Of a stretch of 64,000 nucleotides of DNA, positions 9,013 to 18,489 are shown one piece after another (position 1 is the stretch's first letter; each line of letters starts with the position of its first letter). The stretch comes from Schlesneria sp. DSM 10557 (GTDB lineage: Bacteria; Planctomycetota; Planctomycetia; Planctomycetales; Planctomycetaceae). The DNA lies in contig NZ_CP124747.1 in NCBI RefSeq assembly GCF_041860085.1, forward strand, positions 2,418,001 through 2,482,000, read 5' to 3'. The position numbers and the translations under genes are program-made. Below the pieces are notes generated by a model, which was not told the origin of the DNA, made no database searches, and saw nothing but the letters and a program-made list of their open reading frames with translations.

Positions 9013-9090
9013 GATGCGAGGTTCAGGGAACGTCTGGTCGCACGATATGCACATGTTCACCCTGAGACCTCGTGGTCTCAGGGTTTTTTG
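8997..9090 (+). promoter_or_regulatory. Transcription attenuator of leuA (protector, antiterminator, terminator)
   Basis: Four pairing segments are visible. Segment 1 (8997-9009, the end of the leader ORF) pairs with segment 2 (9016-9027) through CTCGC/GCGAG and CCTG/CAGG. Segment 2 (GGTTCAGGG, 9020-9028) can instead pair with segment 3 (9060-9069) through nine pairs and one bulge. Segment 3 pairs with segment 4 (9074-9083) in a perfect 10-bp terminator followed by six T. A ribosome stalled on the Leu codons would cover segment 1 and free segment 2 to form the antiterminator. A ribosome at the TGA would cover segment 2 and let the terminator form. Confidence 0.7.
9060..9090 (+). terminator. 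Intrinsic terminator in the leuA leader
   Basis: Stem CCCTGAGACC (9060-9069), loop TCGT, stem GGTCTCAGGG (9074-9083), then TTTTTTG and a further T run. No gene ends upstream on this strand apart from the 14-codon leader, and leuA begins 171 bp later. It therefore terminates within a leader rather than after a gene. Confidence 0.85.
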
Positions 9091-9261
9091 TTTTTACAAC
9101 CCCGCTTCACGCTGGATCGTCACAGGGTGGAGTGGTCAACTGACGTTTGTCCCGACGATTGCCCCTGGTCCTGAATAACCTCGAACCGACACGGAACAAC
9201 GATCGAGCATCAATCAACCGATTGATGTTGTCACCTTTCACTTTTCATTGTGAAACACACC

Positions 9262-10851
9262 ATGCCTGATCATGTAATCATCTTTGACACGACCCTTCGC
9301 GATGGCGAGCAATCCCCCGGTTGCAGCATGACGACCCCTGAGAAACTCAAGGTGGCAGAAGCACTCGTGGAACTGGGTGTCGATGTCATCGAGGCAGGGT
9401 TCCCCATCACTTCCCCGGGCGACTTCGAATCCGTTCGTGCCATCGGACAGAAGTTCGGCGACCGTGCCACGATCTGCGGGTTGGCTCGCTGTCGACGCCT
9501 GGATATCGAGCGGGCTGCAGAAGCGTTGAAGGGAATCGCAAAACCGCGCATTCACGTCTTTCTCGCGACAAGTCCCATCCATCGCGAATTCAAGTTGAAG
9601 ATGGCCGAGCGTGAGATCGTCAAAACCGCGGTCGAACACGTGAAGCTGGCGAAGTCGTTCTTTGAGGACATCGAATTCTCGCCCGAGGATGCCGCTCGGA
9701 CAGAACTCGATTTCCTGGCCGAAGTCGTCGAAAAGGCGATCGAGGCGGGTGCGACCACGGTGAACATTCCCGACACTGTTGGATATGCGACTCCAACACA
9801 CTATTTCAAGGTCATTTCTCATCTGAAGCAGCATGTCTCCAACATCGACAAAGCAGTGATCAGCACTCACTGCCATAACGATCTGGGACTGGCTGTCGCC
9901 AATAGCCTCGCCGCAGTCGAAGCAGGGGCCCGGCAGGTGGAATGTACGATTAACGGATTAGGCGAGCGGGCAGGGAATGCCGCGCTTGAGGAAATCGTCA
10001 TGGCCTTGAAAACGCGCAAAGACTATTACGGAGTCGAAACGCGTATTAACACACCAAAGCTGTGTGGTGCCAGTCGCCTGGTTTCGAGTATCACCGGGAT
10101 GCTCGTTCAACGAAACAAGGCGATCGTGGGCCAGAACGCCTTTGCACATGAAGCCGGGATCCATCAGGACGGCATCCTGAAAGAACGCAGCACGTACGAG
10201 ATCATGCGGGCAGAGGATGTCGGCTATGTCGGCGCGAACCTTGTTCTCGGCAAGCACAGTGGCCGGGCCGCGATCCGCTCACGCGTGATTGAACTGGGCT
10301 ACCAACTCGACGAAGCTCAGATCGAGACCGTCTACAAAGACTTCATCGCCCTGGCTGACAAGAAAAAGGACATCTATGACGCGGATATCGTGGCACTGAT
10401 CGATAACAGGTTGACCGTCACGACGGATCGCTGGGAACTCGTTCGCTTTCACATCGCCGCCGGGACGGGAACGATTCCCACGGCGACCGTCGAATTACGA
10501 GATCTGGCGTCAACCAAACCAGCGGGTCTCGATGGAGTCGACGAATCGACTACGACACCCAAGACCCACAAGGATGCCTCGATCGGTGACGGGCCTGTGG
10601 ACGCCGTCTGCAAAGCCATGGAACGAATCGTCGGCATCAACGCGGAATTGAAAGACTATCAGGTGCGAGCAGTCTCCGGGGGCGAAGACGCCCAAGGGGA
10701 AGCTTCCGTCGCGATCGTTTATCACGGTCGCCGTTATCACGGCAAGGCCGTCAGTACAGACGTCATTGAAGCCAGTGCTCTGGCTTATTTGAAGGCATTG
10801 AACAAGGTCCTCCGCGACTGTCCAACGGAGAAAGCATTGCCAGGGGTCTGA
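9262..10851 (+). CDS. leuA: 2-isopropylmalate synthase
   Basis: 529 residues from the ATG at 9262; a GTG 12 bp upstream is a possible alternative start. It condenses acetyl-CoA with 2-oxoisovalerate, the first committed step of leucine biosynthesis. The catalytic TIM barrel starts with [12 protein letters not shown] near residues 9-20, has the [20 protein letters not shown] metal-binding strand, then [18 protein letters not shown]. The C-terminal 130 residues form the LeuA_dimer regulatory domain (strands around VELRDLA and [13 protein letters not shown]) that binds leucine for feedback inhibition. Together with the upstream attenuator, the gene appears controlled by leucine at both the RNA and enzyme level. 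No other leu gene follows in the window. Confidence 0.97.
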   Translation: MPDHVIIFDTTLRDGEQSPGCSMTTPEKLKVAEALVELGVDVIEAGFPITSPGDFESVRAIGQKFGDRATICGLARCRRLDIERAAEALKGIAKPRIHVFLATSPIHREFKLKMAEREIVKTAVEHVKLAKSFFEDIEFSPEDAARTELDFLAEVVEKAIEAGATTVNIPDTVGYATPTHYFKVISHLKQHVSNIDKAVISTHCHNDLGLAVANSLAAVEAGARQVECTINGLGERAGNAALEEIVMALKTRKDYYGVETRINTPKLCGASRLVSSITGMLVQRNKAIVGQNAFAHEAGIHQDGILKERSTYEIMRAEDVGYVGANLVLGKHSGRAAIRSRVIELGYQLDEAQIETVYKDFIALADKKKDIYDADIVALIDNRLTVTTDRWELVRFHIAAGTGTIPTATVELRDLASTKPAGLDGVDESTTTPKTHKDASIGDGPVDAVCKAMERIVGINAELKDYQVRAVSGGEDAQGEASVAIVYHGRRYHGKAVSTDVIEASALAYLKALNKVLRDCPTEKALPGV

Positions 10852-10880
10852 GTTCACATCCGGTTGACAAATGACAACAA

Positions 10881-10922
10881 AAACCAGGCGCGGGGGAGAC
10901 GTTTTCCATCGCGCCTGGTTTT
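10881..10922. terminator. Bidirectional terminator after leuA
   Basis: A 12-bp perfect stem (10881-10892 with 10910-10921) with a 17-nt loop, preceded by an A-run and followed by T's, so it can act in both orientations. It lies about 30 bp after leuA and about 80 bp past the 3' end of the convergent MFS gene. Confidence 0.75.
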
Positions 10923-11004
10923 ACGTACGGCTAACTCAATCCCGATCTGCTGATCGGAGTGACCTCGCGATGGAGCGACAAAGGGGAAGACGTGCAGCGA
11001 CTTC

Positions 11005-12237
11005 TCAACTCACCGTTGCTGCGGGCCGAGCGGAACGAAGACCACGCCGGATCAGCCATTCGTGCATCAGGAACAGTAACGACGACAGCGCAATGGCAAT
11101 CAGGGGAATCGTTTCCAATCCTGATTTTCTCGCCGCGATTCCCGCAGCTCCGGGAAAGAGAGCAACCCCCAGCATGGCTGCACTGACCTGAAATCCGATG
11201 GCATGTGCTGCCTTAGTCGCGCCGAGACGCTGAGGGGTCCTTGCCATCAGGCAGGGAAAGACGCAGGCAAGTCCCAGTCCCGTGAGCAGGACACCAGCCA
11301 GGCCGACACCGACAGGAGACCGGACGGTCAGCATCAAAGTTCCGCAAAACGTAATTACGAGCGAGCACCGCACCATCCGGTCCAACCCGATTCGATCGGC
11401 GACCATTCCCAGCACGACTCGTCCCACGCCAATCGCACCGAAGTACGCCCCTGCGAACATTCCCGCTGTCTTCGCAGGCACATTTCGTGATTCTGTGAGG
11501 ATCGTGTAACACCACTGACCGACGGTGAATTCCAGGCCGGTATACAGGAAGAACACCACGATACTCAGTTGGACGAGCGGGTCGCGGAGTGTTCCCAGCA
11601 GTCCCACGGGTTTCGCTGTAGGGTCGCTGTCTGTCGTGGCGGGCTGTTGCCACCACTGGCGCGTCGCAAGAAAAAGACAACTCATCAGCAGCAGGACCAC
11701 CGCCACCAGCACGTAGCCCGTTCGCCACGATCCCCGATTGACGATCATGGCCGTCATCAGCAACGGACCGACGGTTGCCCCGACGCTGTAACACGCGTGC
11801 AACCAGTTGACGTGGCGCGTTGAGAAGTAGGTCGAGGCATAGCTGTTCAGGGCACTATCGATTCCTCCGGACCCCAGCCCCCAGATCACCGCACATGCAA
11901 CGAACAAAGACCAGACAGGAGCCGAAGCAAAACCGAACATGGCGACGCAGACGAGCAGGCTGCTTCCGGTGAGAAGTGTTCCCACTCCCCATCGTGACAT
12001 CAAGCCTCCACCGAGAAAGCTGGAAGTGCAGTACCCGCATCCCAAAGCGATGAACACCAGCCCGAAGTGATCTTGCGGCAGAGAGAATGAATTACGGACA
12101 GACGGCCAGGCGACTCCCGCCACCGTGTCCGGAAGCCCAAGACTGATAAACCCCAAATAGGCAATCAGCAGCAGGAGAGTCTTGCGCCACGCAGTCGCCG
12201 GGGGAGGTTGAGTAGCCGATTCGATGACTTCGCTCAT
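11005..12237 (-). CDS. Major facilitator superfamily transporter
   Basis: 410 residues from the ATG at 12237; an upstream in-frame extension adds only non-homologous sequence. About twelve hydrophobic helices are visible. The loop after helix 2 has the MFS-A-like pattern LMSRWGVGTLLTG, and the equivalent C-terminal loop reads MVADRIGLDRMVR, the GxxADRxGRR-type motif. The start codon overlaps the stop of the upstream esterase gene as TAATG, so translation is probably coupled. The transported substrate is unknown, but coupling to a secreted-type esterase suggests uptake of a product of that enzyme or an unrelated sugar. Confidence 0.85.
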   Translation of the reverse strand: MSEVIESATQPPPATAWRKTLLLLIAYLGFISLGLPDTVAGVAWPSVRNSFSLPQDHFGLVFIALGCGYCTSSFLGGGLMSRWGVGTLLTGSSLLVCVAMFGFASAPVWSLFVACAVIWGLGSGGIDSALNSYASTYFSTRHVNWLHACYSVGATVGPLLMTAMIVNRGSWRTGYVLVAVVLLLMSCLFLATRQWWQQPATTDSDPTAKPVGLLGTLRDPLVQLSIVVFFLYTGLEFTVGQWCYTILTESRNVPAKTAGMFAGAYFGAIGVGRVVLGMVADRIGLDRMVRCSLVITFCGTLMLTVRSPVGVGLAGVLLTGLGLACVFPCLMARTPQRLGATKAAHAIGFQVSAAMLGVALFPGAAGIAARKSGLETIPLIAIALSSLLFLMHEWLIRRGLRSARPAATVS

Positions 12238-13394
12238 TACTTGGTGTCGACCTGTATGCCGTCGAGTTTTAACGCTGCGACCGCTTTCTGTGAGAGATAC
12301 GTCCCAAGCCATTCCGCGAGACGTTCGTAGACATCGTCAGGAATGGTATGCCCCTGACCATGATTGAGAAGGCCGAGACGGGGAGAATCTGAGAATAATC
12401 GATAGACCGGCAGGGCGGCACCGATCAGTGGCCAGCTTCGGTCTCCATCGGCTGCTCCTGGCCCCGTCTCACCCCCCAGCACCAGGAACGCGCGCGGAGC
12501 GATGAGAGCCACCAGTTCATGGTGATTCCGGCCAAACGAGGCCTCATGGATTTGCGGCCCCAGATACCACGGTGCATCCCAGTTTGTGGACTTAAGAGCC
12601 ATTCCTCCTTCGCTGGCAACTGCGGCCTTGATCCGCTCGTCAAACGCCGCCAGATACAGCACCTCTTTTGCACCAAGCGAATGTCCGACAGCCCCAATCC
12701 TCGTTCTGTCTACGTGCGGTTGAGCCTCCAGGATGTCGACGGCTCGACGTGCATCGAACAACATTTTGCGCATGCCCAGCGACTCGGGATGACGAGCACG
12801 GTATCTGTCGACGGCCGCCGTCAGACTCGGAGCGTCCTGCCACAAGAAACAGCGGGGACAGATGACGACGAACCCGCGCTGTGCCAGCTTCAGTCCTAAC
12901 TTGCGGGAGTCGGGACCACTGACTCCTGCGATTTCGTCGATCGTATCCTGAGCCGTATGATGCAGTGCCACGATGCCCGGAAGCAAGGTCCCCTCCGTCA
13001 CGTGAGCAGGTCGCAGCAGATAGGCCTCGACGAACAGATTCGGTTCACATTCGTAGCGAATCAGGTCCCGAATGACACCCCCAACGGACTCACTTTTTAG
13101 CAGTTGCGTCGCTATGCCCTCAGGTGTCTGCGGACTGGGTCCAAGAAAATCGTCCCAGGCCTCGATCAATTCCCGACGCCGCTCTTGCCATTCATCCGGG
13201 TTATGGACCTCGCCACCGCTTTTACGCATCAGGAGGGGTTCCATGAACCCGACATCGAAACTGACCTCCCGTTGGGGACTTTTCTGAACCTCACCCAGCC
13301 AGCGGACATCCAGTTCACCGGCGTGCAGTGAGAGAGGCCTGACGAAAAGCAGAGCCATATGGCAGACAAGCGGAATGCAGACTCTCAATGTCAC
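12237..13394 (-). CDS. Alpha/beta hydrolase, acetylxylan esterase/dienelactone hydrolase-like, probably exported
   Basis: 385 residues from a GTG at 13394; an ATG at 13358 is the main alternative. The first 25 residues are hydrophobic and end in LSLHAGE, consistent with a signal peptide. The core has IVALHHTAQD (oxyanion strand), RTRIGAVGHSLGAKE with the nucleophile Ser near residue 239, IAPRAFLVLGGETGPG and a C-terminal NHGQGHTIP that supplies the His. It resembles the large glucuronoyl/acetyl-xylan esterase-like hydrolases common in planctomycetes. The coupled MFS gene overlaps the stop codon by one base. The substrate is not readable from sequence. Confidence 0.75.
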   Translation of the reverse strand: MTLRVCIPLVCHMALLFVRPLSLHAGELDVRWLGEVQKSPQREVSFDVGFMEPLLMRKSGGEVHNPDEWQERRRELIEAWDDFLGPSPQTPEGIATQLLKSESVGGVIRDLIRYECEPNLFVEAYLLRPAHVTEGTLLPGIVALHHTAQDTIDEIAGVSGPDSRKLGLKLAQRGFVVICPRCFLWQDAPSLTAAVDRYRARHPESLGMRKMLFDARRAVDILEAQPHVDRTRIGAVGHSLGAKEVLYLAAFDERIKAAVASEGGMALKSTNWDAPWYLGPQIHEASFGRNHHELVALIAPRAFLVLGGETGPGAADGDRSWPLIGAALPVYRLFSDSPRLGLLNHGQGHTIPDDVYERLAEWLGTYLSQKAVAALKLDGIQVDTK

Positions 13395-13573
13395 CTCAAC
13401 TCTGTTTTCGTGGATCACAGCATCCCCAACCACGGCCCCAACAAACGGCGAAGCAGGGGAGGGCCTAAGCACATTCCAAATGCCAGGAAGCGGACGAAGA
13501 AGAACGACCGGCGGTTAGCTCGATGATCCGCTACCTGGCATAACTCCCATCGAAGGGTCACGTCGCGACGAGC

Positions 13574-15079
13574 TCAGCTTTCAATCGTCGGAGTGGCAGG
13601 TCCCTTTCTCAGAGTGCTGTGTTTCATTCCGTAAAAGTAGTAAATCGCAAGCCCCAGTCCCATCCACGCGATCAGTCGCAGCCAGTTTGCTGCAGGGAGT
13701 GAAAACATCAACGTGAGACAAGCCCCGATGCCCAGCAGGGGAACAAGCGGAACCAAGGGACAACGGAACGGACGAGGCGCATCTGGGTTTGTGTACCGCA
13801 TGACGAGAACGGCAGCGCAAACGATTACGAACGCGAATAATGTTCCGATATTTGTGAGGTGAAGAAGGGCATCGATGGGTAGAAACCCTGCCAGAAAAGC
13901 AACGAACACTCCGATCGCGATTGTGCTTTTCCAGGGAGTGCGAAAGGTGGGATGCACATCTGCGAAGAATGCTTTGGGAACAAGCCCATCTCGAGCCATT
14001 GCCAGAAAAACGCGTGGAGCGCTCAGCATCATCACCAAAAGAACTGACGTGATTCCCGCCACGCCGGCAGTCGCGATGATCACTTCGGCCCAAGGAATTC
14101 CCGCATTTTTGAATGCAGACGAAATTCCCGAGTCTTTGTCGATCTGGTCATATTTCACCATCCCTGTCAGTACAGCAACCACGGCGACGTACAGAATCGT
14201 GCAAATTAACAGCGACGCAATAATCGCGATGGGAACGTCACGTTGAGGGTTTCGGGCTTCCTCTGCGTGGGTCGATACAGAGTCAAAACCGATGTAAGCA
14301 AAAAAGATGATCGCAGCACCGGCCAACATTCCGACGGGCTCTTGTGCCGCGTTGGTTTCGCCAGCAACGTGATACCCGAAGATGTTCAAACCAGTCCAAC
14401 CATAGGGAGCAAAGGGAGTCCAATTCTCCGGGTGAATGTAGAACGAGCCGACCAGGATCACAAAAACCACCGCAGCGACTTTAATAAAGACCATCAACGC
14501 GTTGAATCCCGCACTCTCGGAGATTCCCTTGACGAGGATGAATGTCATGATTGCAACAATCAGGACCGCAGGAAGATTGAAATACGATCCTGTCAGAACA
14601 AACTGGTCATTCTCAAAAACCACCGTCGCCCTGTTTAATGACGAGGGAAAGTGCAGTCCAGCTTTAGATATCACTGTCTGAAAATAGCCAGACCACCCGT
14701 TCGCGACGGTCGCGGCTCCCACCGCGTACTCCAGAACCAGATCCCAGCCAATGATCCAGGCGAAGAGCTCCCCCATCGTGATATAAGCGTAGGTGTAGGC
14801 ACTGCCAGCGACCGGTGCCATCGAGGCGAACTCGGCGTAACAGAGGGCTGCAAAGATACAGGTCATGCCTGCCACGATGTACGAAATCATCAGGGCTGGT
14901 CCCGCCGTTTCACTGGCAGCTTTACCGGTCGCGACAAAGATTCCTGCACCGATCACCGCACCGACCCCCAGGGATGTCAGATTGACCGGCCCGAGGCACC
15001 GCTTCAGACGCTGATCCCCTTTCATGTCGACTAATAGCTCGTTCAGATCTTTGCGGGCAAACAGCTGACTCCAATTCAT
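13574..15079 (-). CDS. APC-superfamily amino acid permease
   Basis: 501 residues starting at the ATG at 15079 (MNWSQLFARKDL). The in-frame extension to 15247 is not typical and is omitted. Twelve or more hydrophobic helices are present. The first holds GVGAVIGAGIFVATGKAA, the unwound substrate-binding Gly motif of cationic amino acid transporters, after the typical KRCLGPVNLTSLG lead-in. YAEFASMAPVAGSAYTYAY follows. It probably imports or exchanges an amino acid; the pattern is closest to the CAT/YfnA branch. It is divergent from the DUF1501 gene and is the only membrane transporter of its kind here. Confidence 0.88.
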   Translation of the reverse strand: MNWSQLFARKDLNELLVDMKGDQRLKRCLGPVNLTSLGVGAVIGAGIFVATGKAASETAGPALMISYIVAGMTCIFAALCYAEFASMAPVAGSAYTYAYITMGELFAWIIGWDLVLEYAVGAATVANGWSGYFQTVISKAGLHFPSSLNRATVVFENDQFVLTGSYFNLPAVLIVAIMTFILVKGISESAGFNALMVFIKVAAVVFVILVGSFYIHPENWTPFAPYGWTGLNIFGYHVAGETNAAQEPVGMLAGAAIIFFAYIGFDSVSTHAEEARNPQRDVPIAIIASLLICTILYVAVVAVLTGMVKYDQIDKDSGISSAFKNAGIPWAEVIIATAGVAGITSVLLVMMLSAPRVFLAMARDGLVPKAFFADVHPTFRTPWKSTIAIGVFVAFLAGFLPIDALLHLTNIGTLFAFVIVCAAVLVMRYTNPDAPRPFRCPLVPLVPLLGIGACLTLMFSLPAANWLRLIAWMGLGLAIYYFYGMKHSTLRKGPATPTIES

Positions 15080-15342
15080 CGCGATTCCTTCGGATGGAAG
15101 TATGACGGTCGCAGAGATCGGGACCGACCGACTGAGCACGTTCGTTATCTGGACAAACGGTAACGCCCAGCAGGAGTCATTTTGAAGCTCCACGCATCGA
15201 AAATCTGACATCAGGGCTTCGGAAAGCCGCTGGTAGGGTCCTCGCAAATGGGCTTCCTGTTTCCTCGGCTTGCAATTATCTTGAACGCATCAGAAAATGC
15301 GAATGTTTAGCAAATCGATTCTGCGCAGCCAGGGGAATTCGG

Positions 15343-16755
15343 ATGGCGATTCAATTACAGGGTTCCAACCACGGTACTGCCAGTTCCGGTTCAGTCGCAA
15401 CAATTCCGCAATTCGCTCCTCCCCCCTCGGATCTGATTCAGATTGGCCGTTCCCGCCGATGGTTCCTGCAGACCGGAATGGCGGGTATCGGCGGATTATC
15501 ACTTCCTGCCATGATGAACCTGCAAGCACAGTCCGCCCGTGCAGAAGGATCAGTCACGCCGCAGCGCAAGAAGTCTGTGATTCTCTTCTGGCTTTCCGGG
15601 GGGCCCAGCCATATCGATATGTGGGATCCCAAACCCAACGCCCCTCGCGAAATCCGCGGCCCCTATTCCACGATCTCTACGAAAATCCCTGGATTATCAC
15701 TGTGTGAGCATTTACCGCTCCAGGCCAGTATCGCTGATAAGCTTTCCTTCCTCAGGGCCGTCGATTGCAAGACAAGCAATCACACGCCGATCACAATGCA
15801 GGCGGGGAATCCACTGGCCCGTCGAACCGACGACAACAAGGACGGTGGTGGCTACCCGTCAATGGGTTCCGTCGTGGCCAAGTTCCGAGGCTCAAATCAT
15901 CCTGATCTGCCCCCGTTCGTAGGTCTGGCTCCATCCTGGGTTGCGGATGTCTGGGAATCGGGCCATATGGGATCTGCGTATAACCCGGTCAAAGGGCTCG
16001 AACTATCAGGCAAGTTTGGACTCCCCAAGGGCATTCAACTGGATCGCCTGCAGGACCGCGATCGATTGCGTCAATCGTTCGATCGGTTCCGTAAAGACTT
16101 GGATACCAATCGAACACTGGAACACATCGATCGCTACAACGCACAGGCATTCGAAATGGTGGCGAGTGGCCACGTTCAACGAGCGTTTGATCTGCAATCT
16201 GAAACTGACGCCACGCGTGACCTGTATGGCCGCAACAGTATCGGCGAAAAGGCAATCCTGGCCCGACGACTTGTCGAAGCTGGGGTGACCTTTACGCTGG
16301 TCAGCGGTGCATGGGGCTACTTCGATCATCACGGTGATTCGGTGAACTGGGGAGGGATCGAGAAAGGATTAACCCCGCTTCTGCCGCACGTCGACCGAGC
16401 ACTCTATGGCCTGGTGATGGATCTCGAACAACGGGGTTTGCTGGATTCGACGCTGATCCTGATGATGGGCGAGTTTGGTCGCGCTCCCGTCATCAATAAA
16501 GATGCCGGCCGCGACCATTGGACCAATGTGATGTCGATGGTCGTCGCTGGCGGCGGACTGAGGCATGGTCAGGCTGTCGGTGCCACGGATGACAAAGGTT
16601 ACGATGTGAAAGAAGGGCTGGTCCGCCCTCAAGATCTCGCCGCAACCGTCTTCCGCTACCTGGACATTGATCTTGGGTCTCACTGGGTTAATCCCCAAGG
16701 TCGCCCGATTCCGATCGTCGTCGAAGGGGGACGACCAATTCCTGAATTGATCTGA
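15343..16755 (+). CDS. DUF1501 family exported protein
   Basis: 470 residues. After a Gln/Ser-rich leader comes SRRWFLQTGMAGIGGLSLPA near residues 36-60, an RR-containing signal of the Tat type. The mature part has the family marks: ILFWLSGGPSHIDMWDPKP, AVDCKTSNHTPITMQAGN, a DGGGYPSMGSVVAK segment, and near the end LILMMGEFGRAPVINKDAGRDHW, which resembles the alkaline phosphatase/sulfatase fold. In planctomycetes these genes usually sit beside DUF1549/DUF1553 cytochrome genes; here no such partner is adjacent. The role is unknown; sulfatase-like hydrolysis has been suggested from the fold. Confidence 0.88.
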   Translation: MAIQLQGSNHGTASSGSVATIPQFAPPPSDLIQIGRSRRWFLQTGMAGIGGLSLPAMMNLQAQSARAEGSVTPQRKKSVILFWLSGGPSHIDMWDPKPNAPREIRGPYSTISTKIPGLSLCEHLPLQASIADKLSFLRAVDCKTSNHTPITMQAGNPLARRTDDNKDGGGYPSMGSVVAKFRGSNHPDLPPFVGLAPSWVADVWESGHMGSAYNPVKGLELSGKFGLPKGIQLDRLQDRDRLRQSFDRFRKDLDTNRTLEHIDRYNAQAFEMVASGHVQRAFDLQSETDATRDLYGRNSIGEKAILARRLVEAGVTFTLVSGAWGYFDHHGDSVNWGGIEKGLTPLLPHVDRALYGLVMDLEQRGLLDSTLILMMGEFGRAPVINKDAGRDHWTNVMSMVVAGGGLRHGQAVGATDDKGYDVKEGLVRPQDLAATVFRYLDIDLGSHWVNPQGRPIPIVVEGGRPIPELI

Positions 16756-16756
16756 A

Positions 16757-16802
16757 TAACCGGGCTTCCACCTTTGGATTCCGGCTCCGCTAGACCCGGT
16801 TA
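16757..16802 (+). terminator. Hairpin after the DUF1501 gene
   Basis: TAACCGGG (16757-16764) pairs with CCCGGTTA (16795-16802) across a 30-nt loop, 2 bp after the stop codon. No T tract follows, so it is a weak candidate. Confidence 0.35.
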
Positions 16803-16968
16803 GAACACGCCGGGCGGTGGGAACCTCATGAGGGCGTCGGACCCTGCCAGATTTCCAAGAAGGGATTTTCCATCCCTCCCGATCCCAGCTTACAGTAACT
16901 CAGCTTGCGGGACCTCAGCTGGCCCGGATCTCGAGTCACCTAATCTTCGTGCTGTTGAAGGTTTGCTC

Positions 16969-18213
16969 TCAGGGAGCCAGATCGAGGCAGACCAGTTTTC
17001 CGGCTGCGTTTCTGCCGTAGACTTTTTTGTTCAGAAAGACTGGGACAGTCCAGCAGCGACCGGTCAGCATCGGTGACTGGGCGAGTTCTTCAAATCCGTC
17101 GGGGTTCGCCTTGGCCAGGATCAGCGTCCCGCTCTCACTCAAGATCAGCAGTTTGCCATCGACGATCATCAGCGAACCACACCCCATCCCTCGCTGCTTC
17201 CAGGCAACTTTTCCAGTATCAAACTTCATGCATGTCAATTGAACGACACGACCCTGGTTCGAATTGCCATCAAACCCGTAGAGATATCCGTCGAGCAGAA
17301 TGCTGTTGTTGAAGTGGTTCCGCATTTCTTTGTTGGTGTAGATTTCCTTGAGTGATGAGCTTTCCGCGTCCCACTCAAACAGGCCGCAGCCAACGTTGTA
17401 GGCCGTCGAGATTGAGATCAGATCGCCTTGGATGATGGGAGTCGTCGCATTCGTGCGAAACGGAGAGGACCACGACTTGAAGGCAACCGCTTTGCCCGTC
17501 ATCAGCTCGGTAATCCGTAACCCTGCACAGTCCAGCGTCGCAACCAGAGGTGTCTCGGTATCTCGACGAAAGACCGCCGCAGACCCATATCCCGCTTCGT
17601 GAGGTTTCGTCTCCCAGTTTTTCGCGCCCGTAATCTTGTCATAGGAAACGACGCGACCTCCCTCAAGAATGACCTGGTTCCCTTCGATCACGGCAGAACT
17701 TGAAAAGCCCCACTCAGGATTGGGAACCTTCAGATCATCCTGCAGCATCACGCTCCAGTGAACTTCACCGGATTTCAGATTGAGGCAATAGAGCTGGCCT
17801 GATTTTCCAAGGGTATAGACGCGCTCGCCGTCAATCGTCGGTGTCGCACCGGGTCCCCCTTCGTGAAGGTTGTTATTGAGTTCGCACGGATAGCGATGCG
17901 TCCACAGCTCTTCGCCGGTATTTGCATCCAGGCACCACACGATCTCTTCACCCTCGACATGCCCCATCGTAAGCAGACGCCCCTGAGCGATAGAAACCGA
18001 ACTGAAGCCAATTCCAATCTCACGCGACCAGTTAACCGGCAATCCCTCATCGGGCCACTCTGTTTTCCAACCCGTCTCGTGGGAAATTCCGTCCCGATTT
18101 GGGCCCATCCAGTTCGGCCATGACGGCTGAATCTCGGACTCAGCGTTCAACACCGCGGGTGCCAGAAACGAGACAGAGATCAATGCGCAAAGGGCCAGCC
18201 TCGAATAGAACAT
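16969..18213 (-). CDS. PQQ-binding-like beta-propeller protein, secreted
   Basis: 414 residues from the ATG at 18213. The N-terminal stretch MFYSRLALCALISVSFLAPA reads as a signal peptide, cleaved near NAESE. The rest is a string of propeller blades with motifs such as WCLDANTGEELWTHRY, YCLNLKSGEVHWSVML and YDKITGAKNWETK, the [Y/W]x[L/Y]D..TG..[L/W]W pattern of PQQ-like repeats also found in BamB. It starts with WPNWMGPNRDGIS, a lead-in common in planctomycete paralogues. It is probably periplasmic and either scaffolds or binds a ligand; no catalytic residues for a quinoprotein dehydrogenase are visible. Confidence 0.85.
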   Translation of the reverse strand: MFYSRLALCALISVSFLAPAVLNAESEIQPSWPNWMGPNRDGISHETGWKTEWPDEGLPVNWSREIGIGFSSVSIAQGRLLTMGHVEGEEIVWCLDANTGEELWTHRYPCELNNNLHEGGPGATPTIDGERVYTLGKSGQLYCLNLKSGEVHWSVMLQDDLKVPNPEWGFSSSAVIEGNQVILEGGRVVSYDKITGAKNWETKPHEAGYGSAAVFRRDTETPLVATLDCAGLRITELMTGKAVAFKSWSSPFRTNATTPIIQGDLISISTAYNVGCGLFEWDAESSSLKEIYTNKEMRNHFNNSILLDGYLYGFDGNSNQGRVVQLTCMKFDTGKVAWKQRGMGCGSLMIVDGKLLILSESGTLILAKANPDGFEELAQSPMLTGRCWTVPVFLNKKVYGRNAAGKLVCLDLAP

Positions 18214-18489
18214 GCAACTACTTTTCCTGTATGACAAGTTAATCACTTCCGTGTTTGAGGAACGCCCCAGGATGATTCAAAGGGCGAAAGTCGAATGCCG
18301 ATTCCCGAAATGACTGACGAGCTCGATCCGACACCGGCCCACATCGCAAAGCATGAACCATGCATAGAATCAGGCGTGGGGCGAACAGTATCGACCGATC
18401 CGTACAACGAAGCAAACGAACTGCAGGTTGGCTTCGCATTCAACGTGAGAACGGCCGTGATCATGCTTAAAAAGCTTGAAGGGCCCCGC

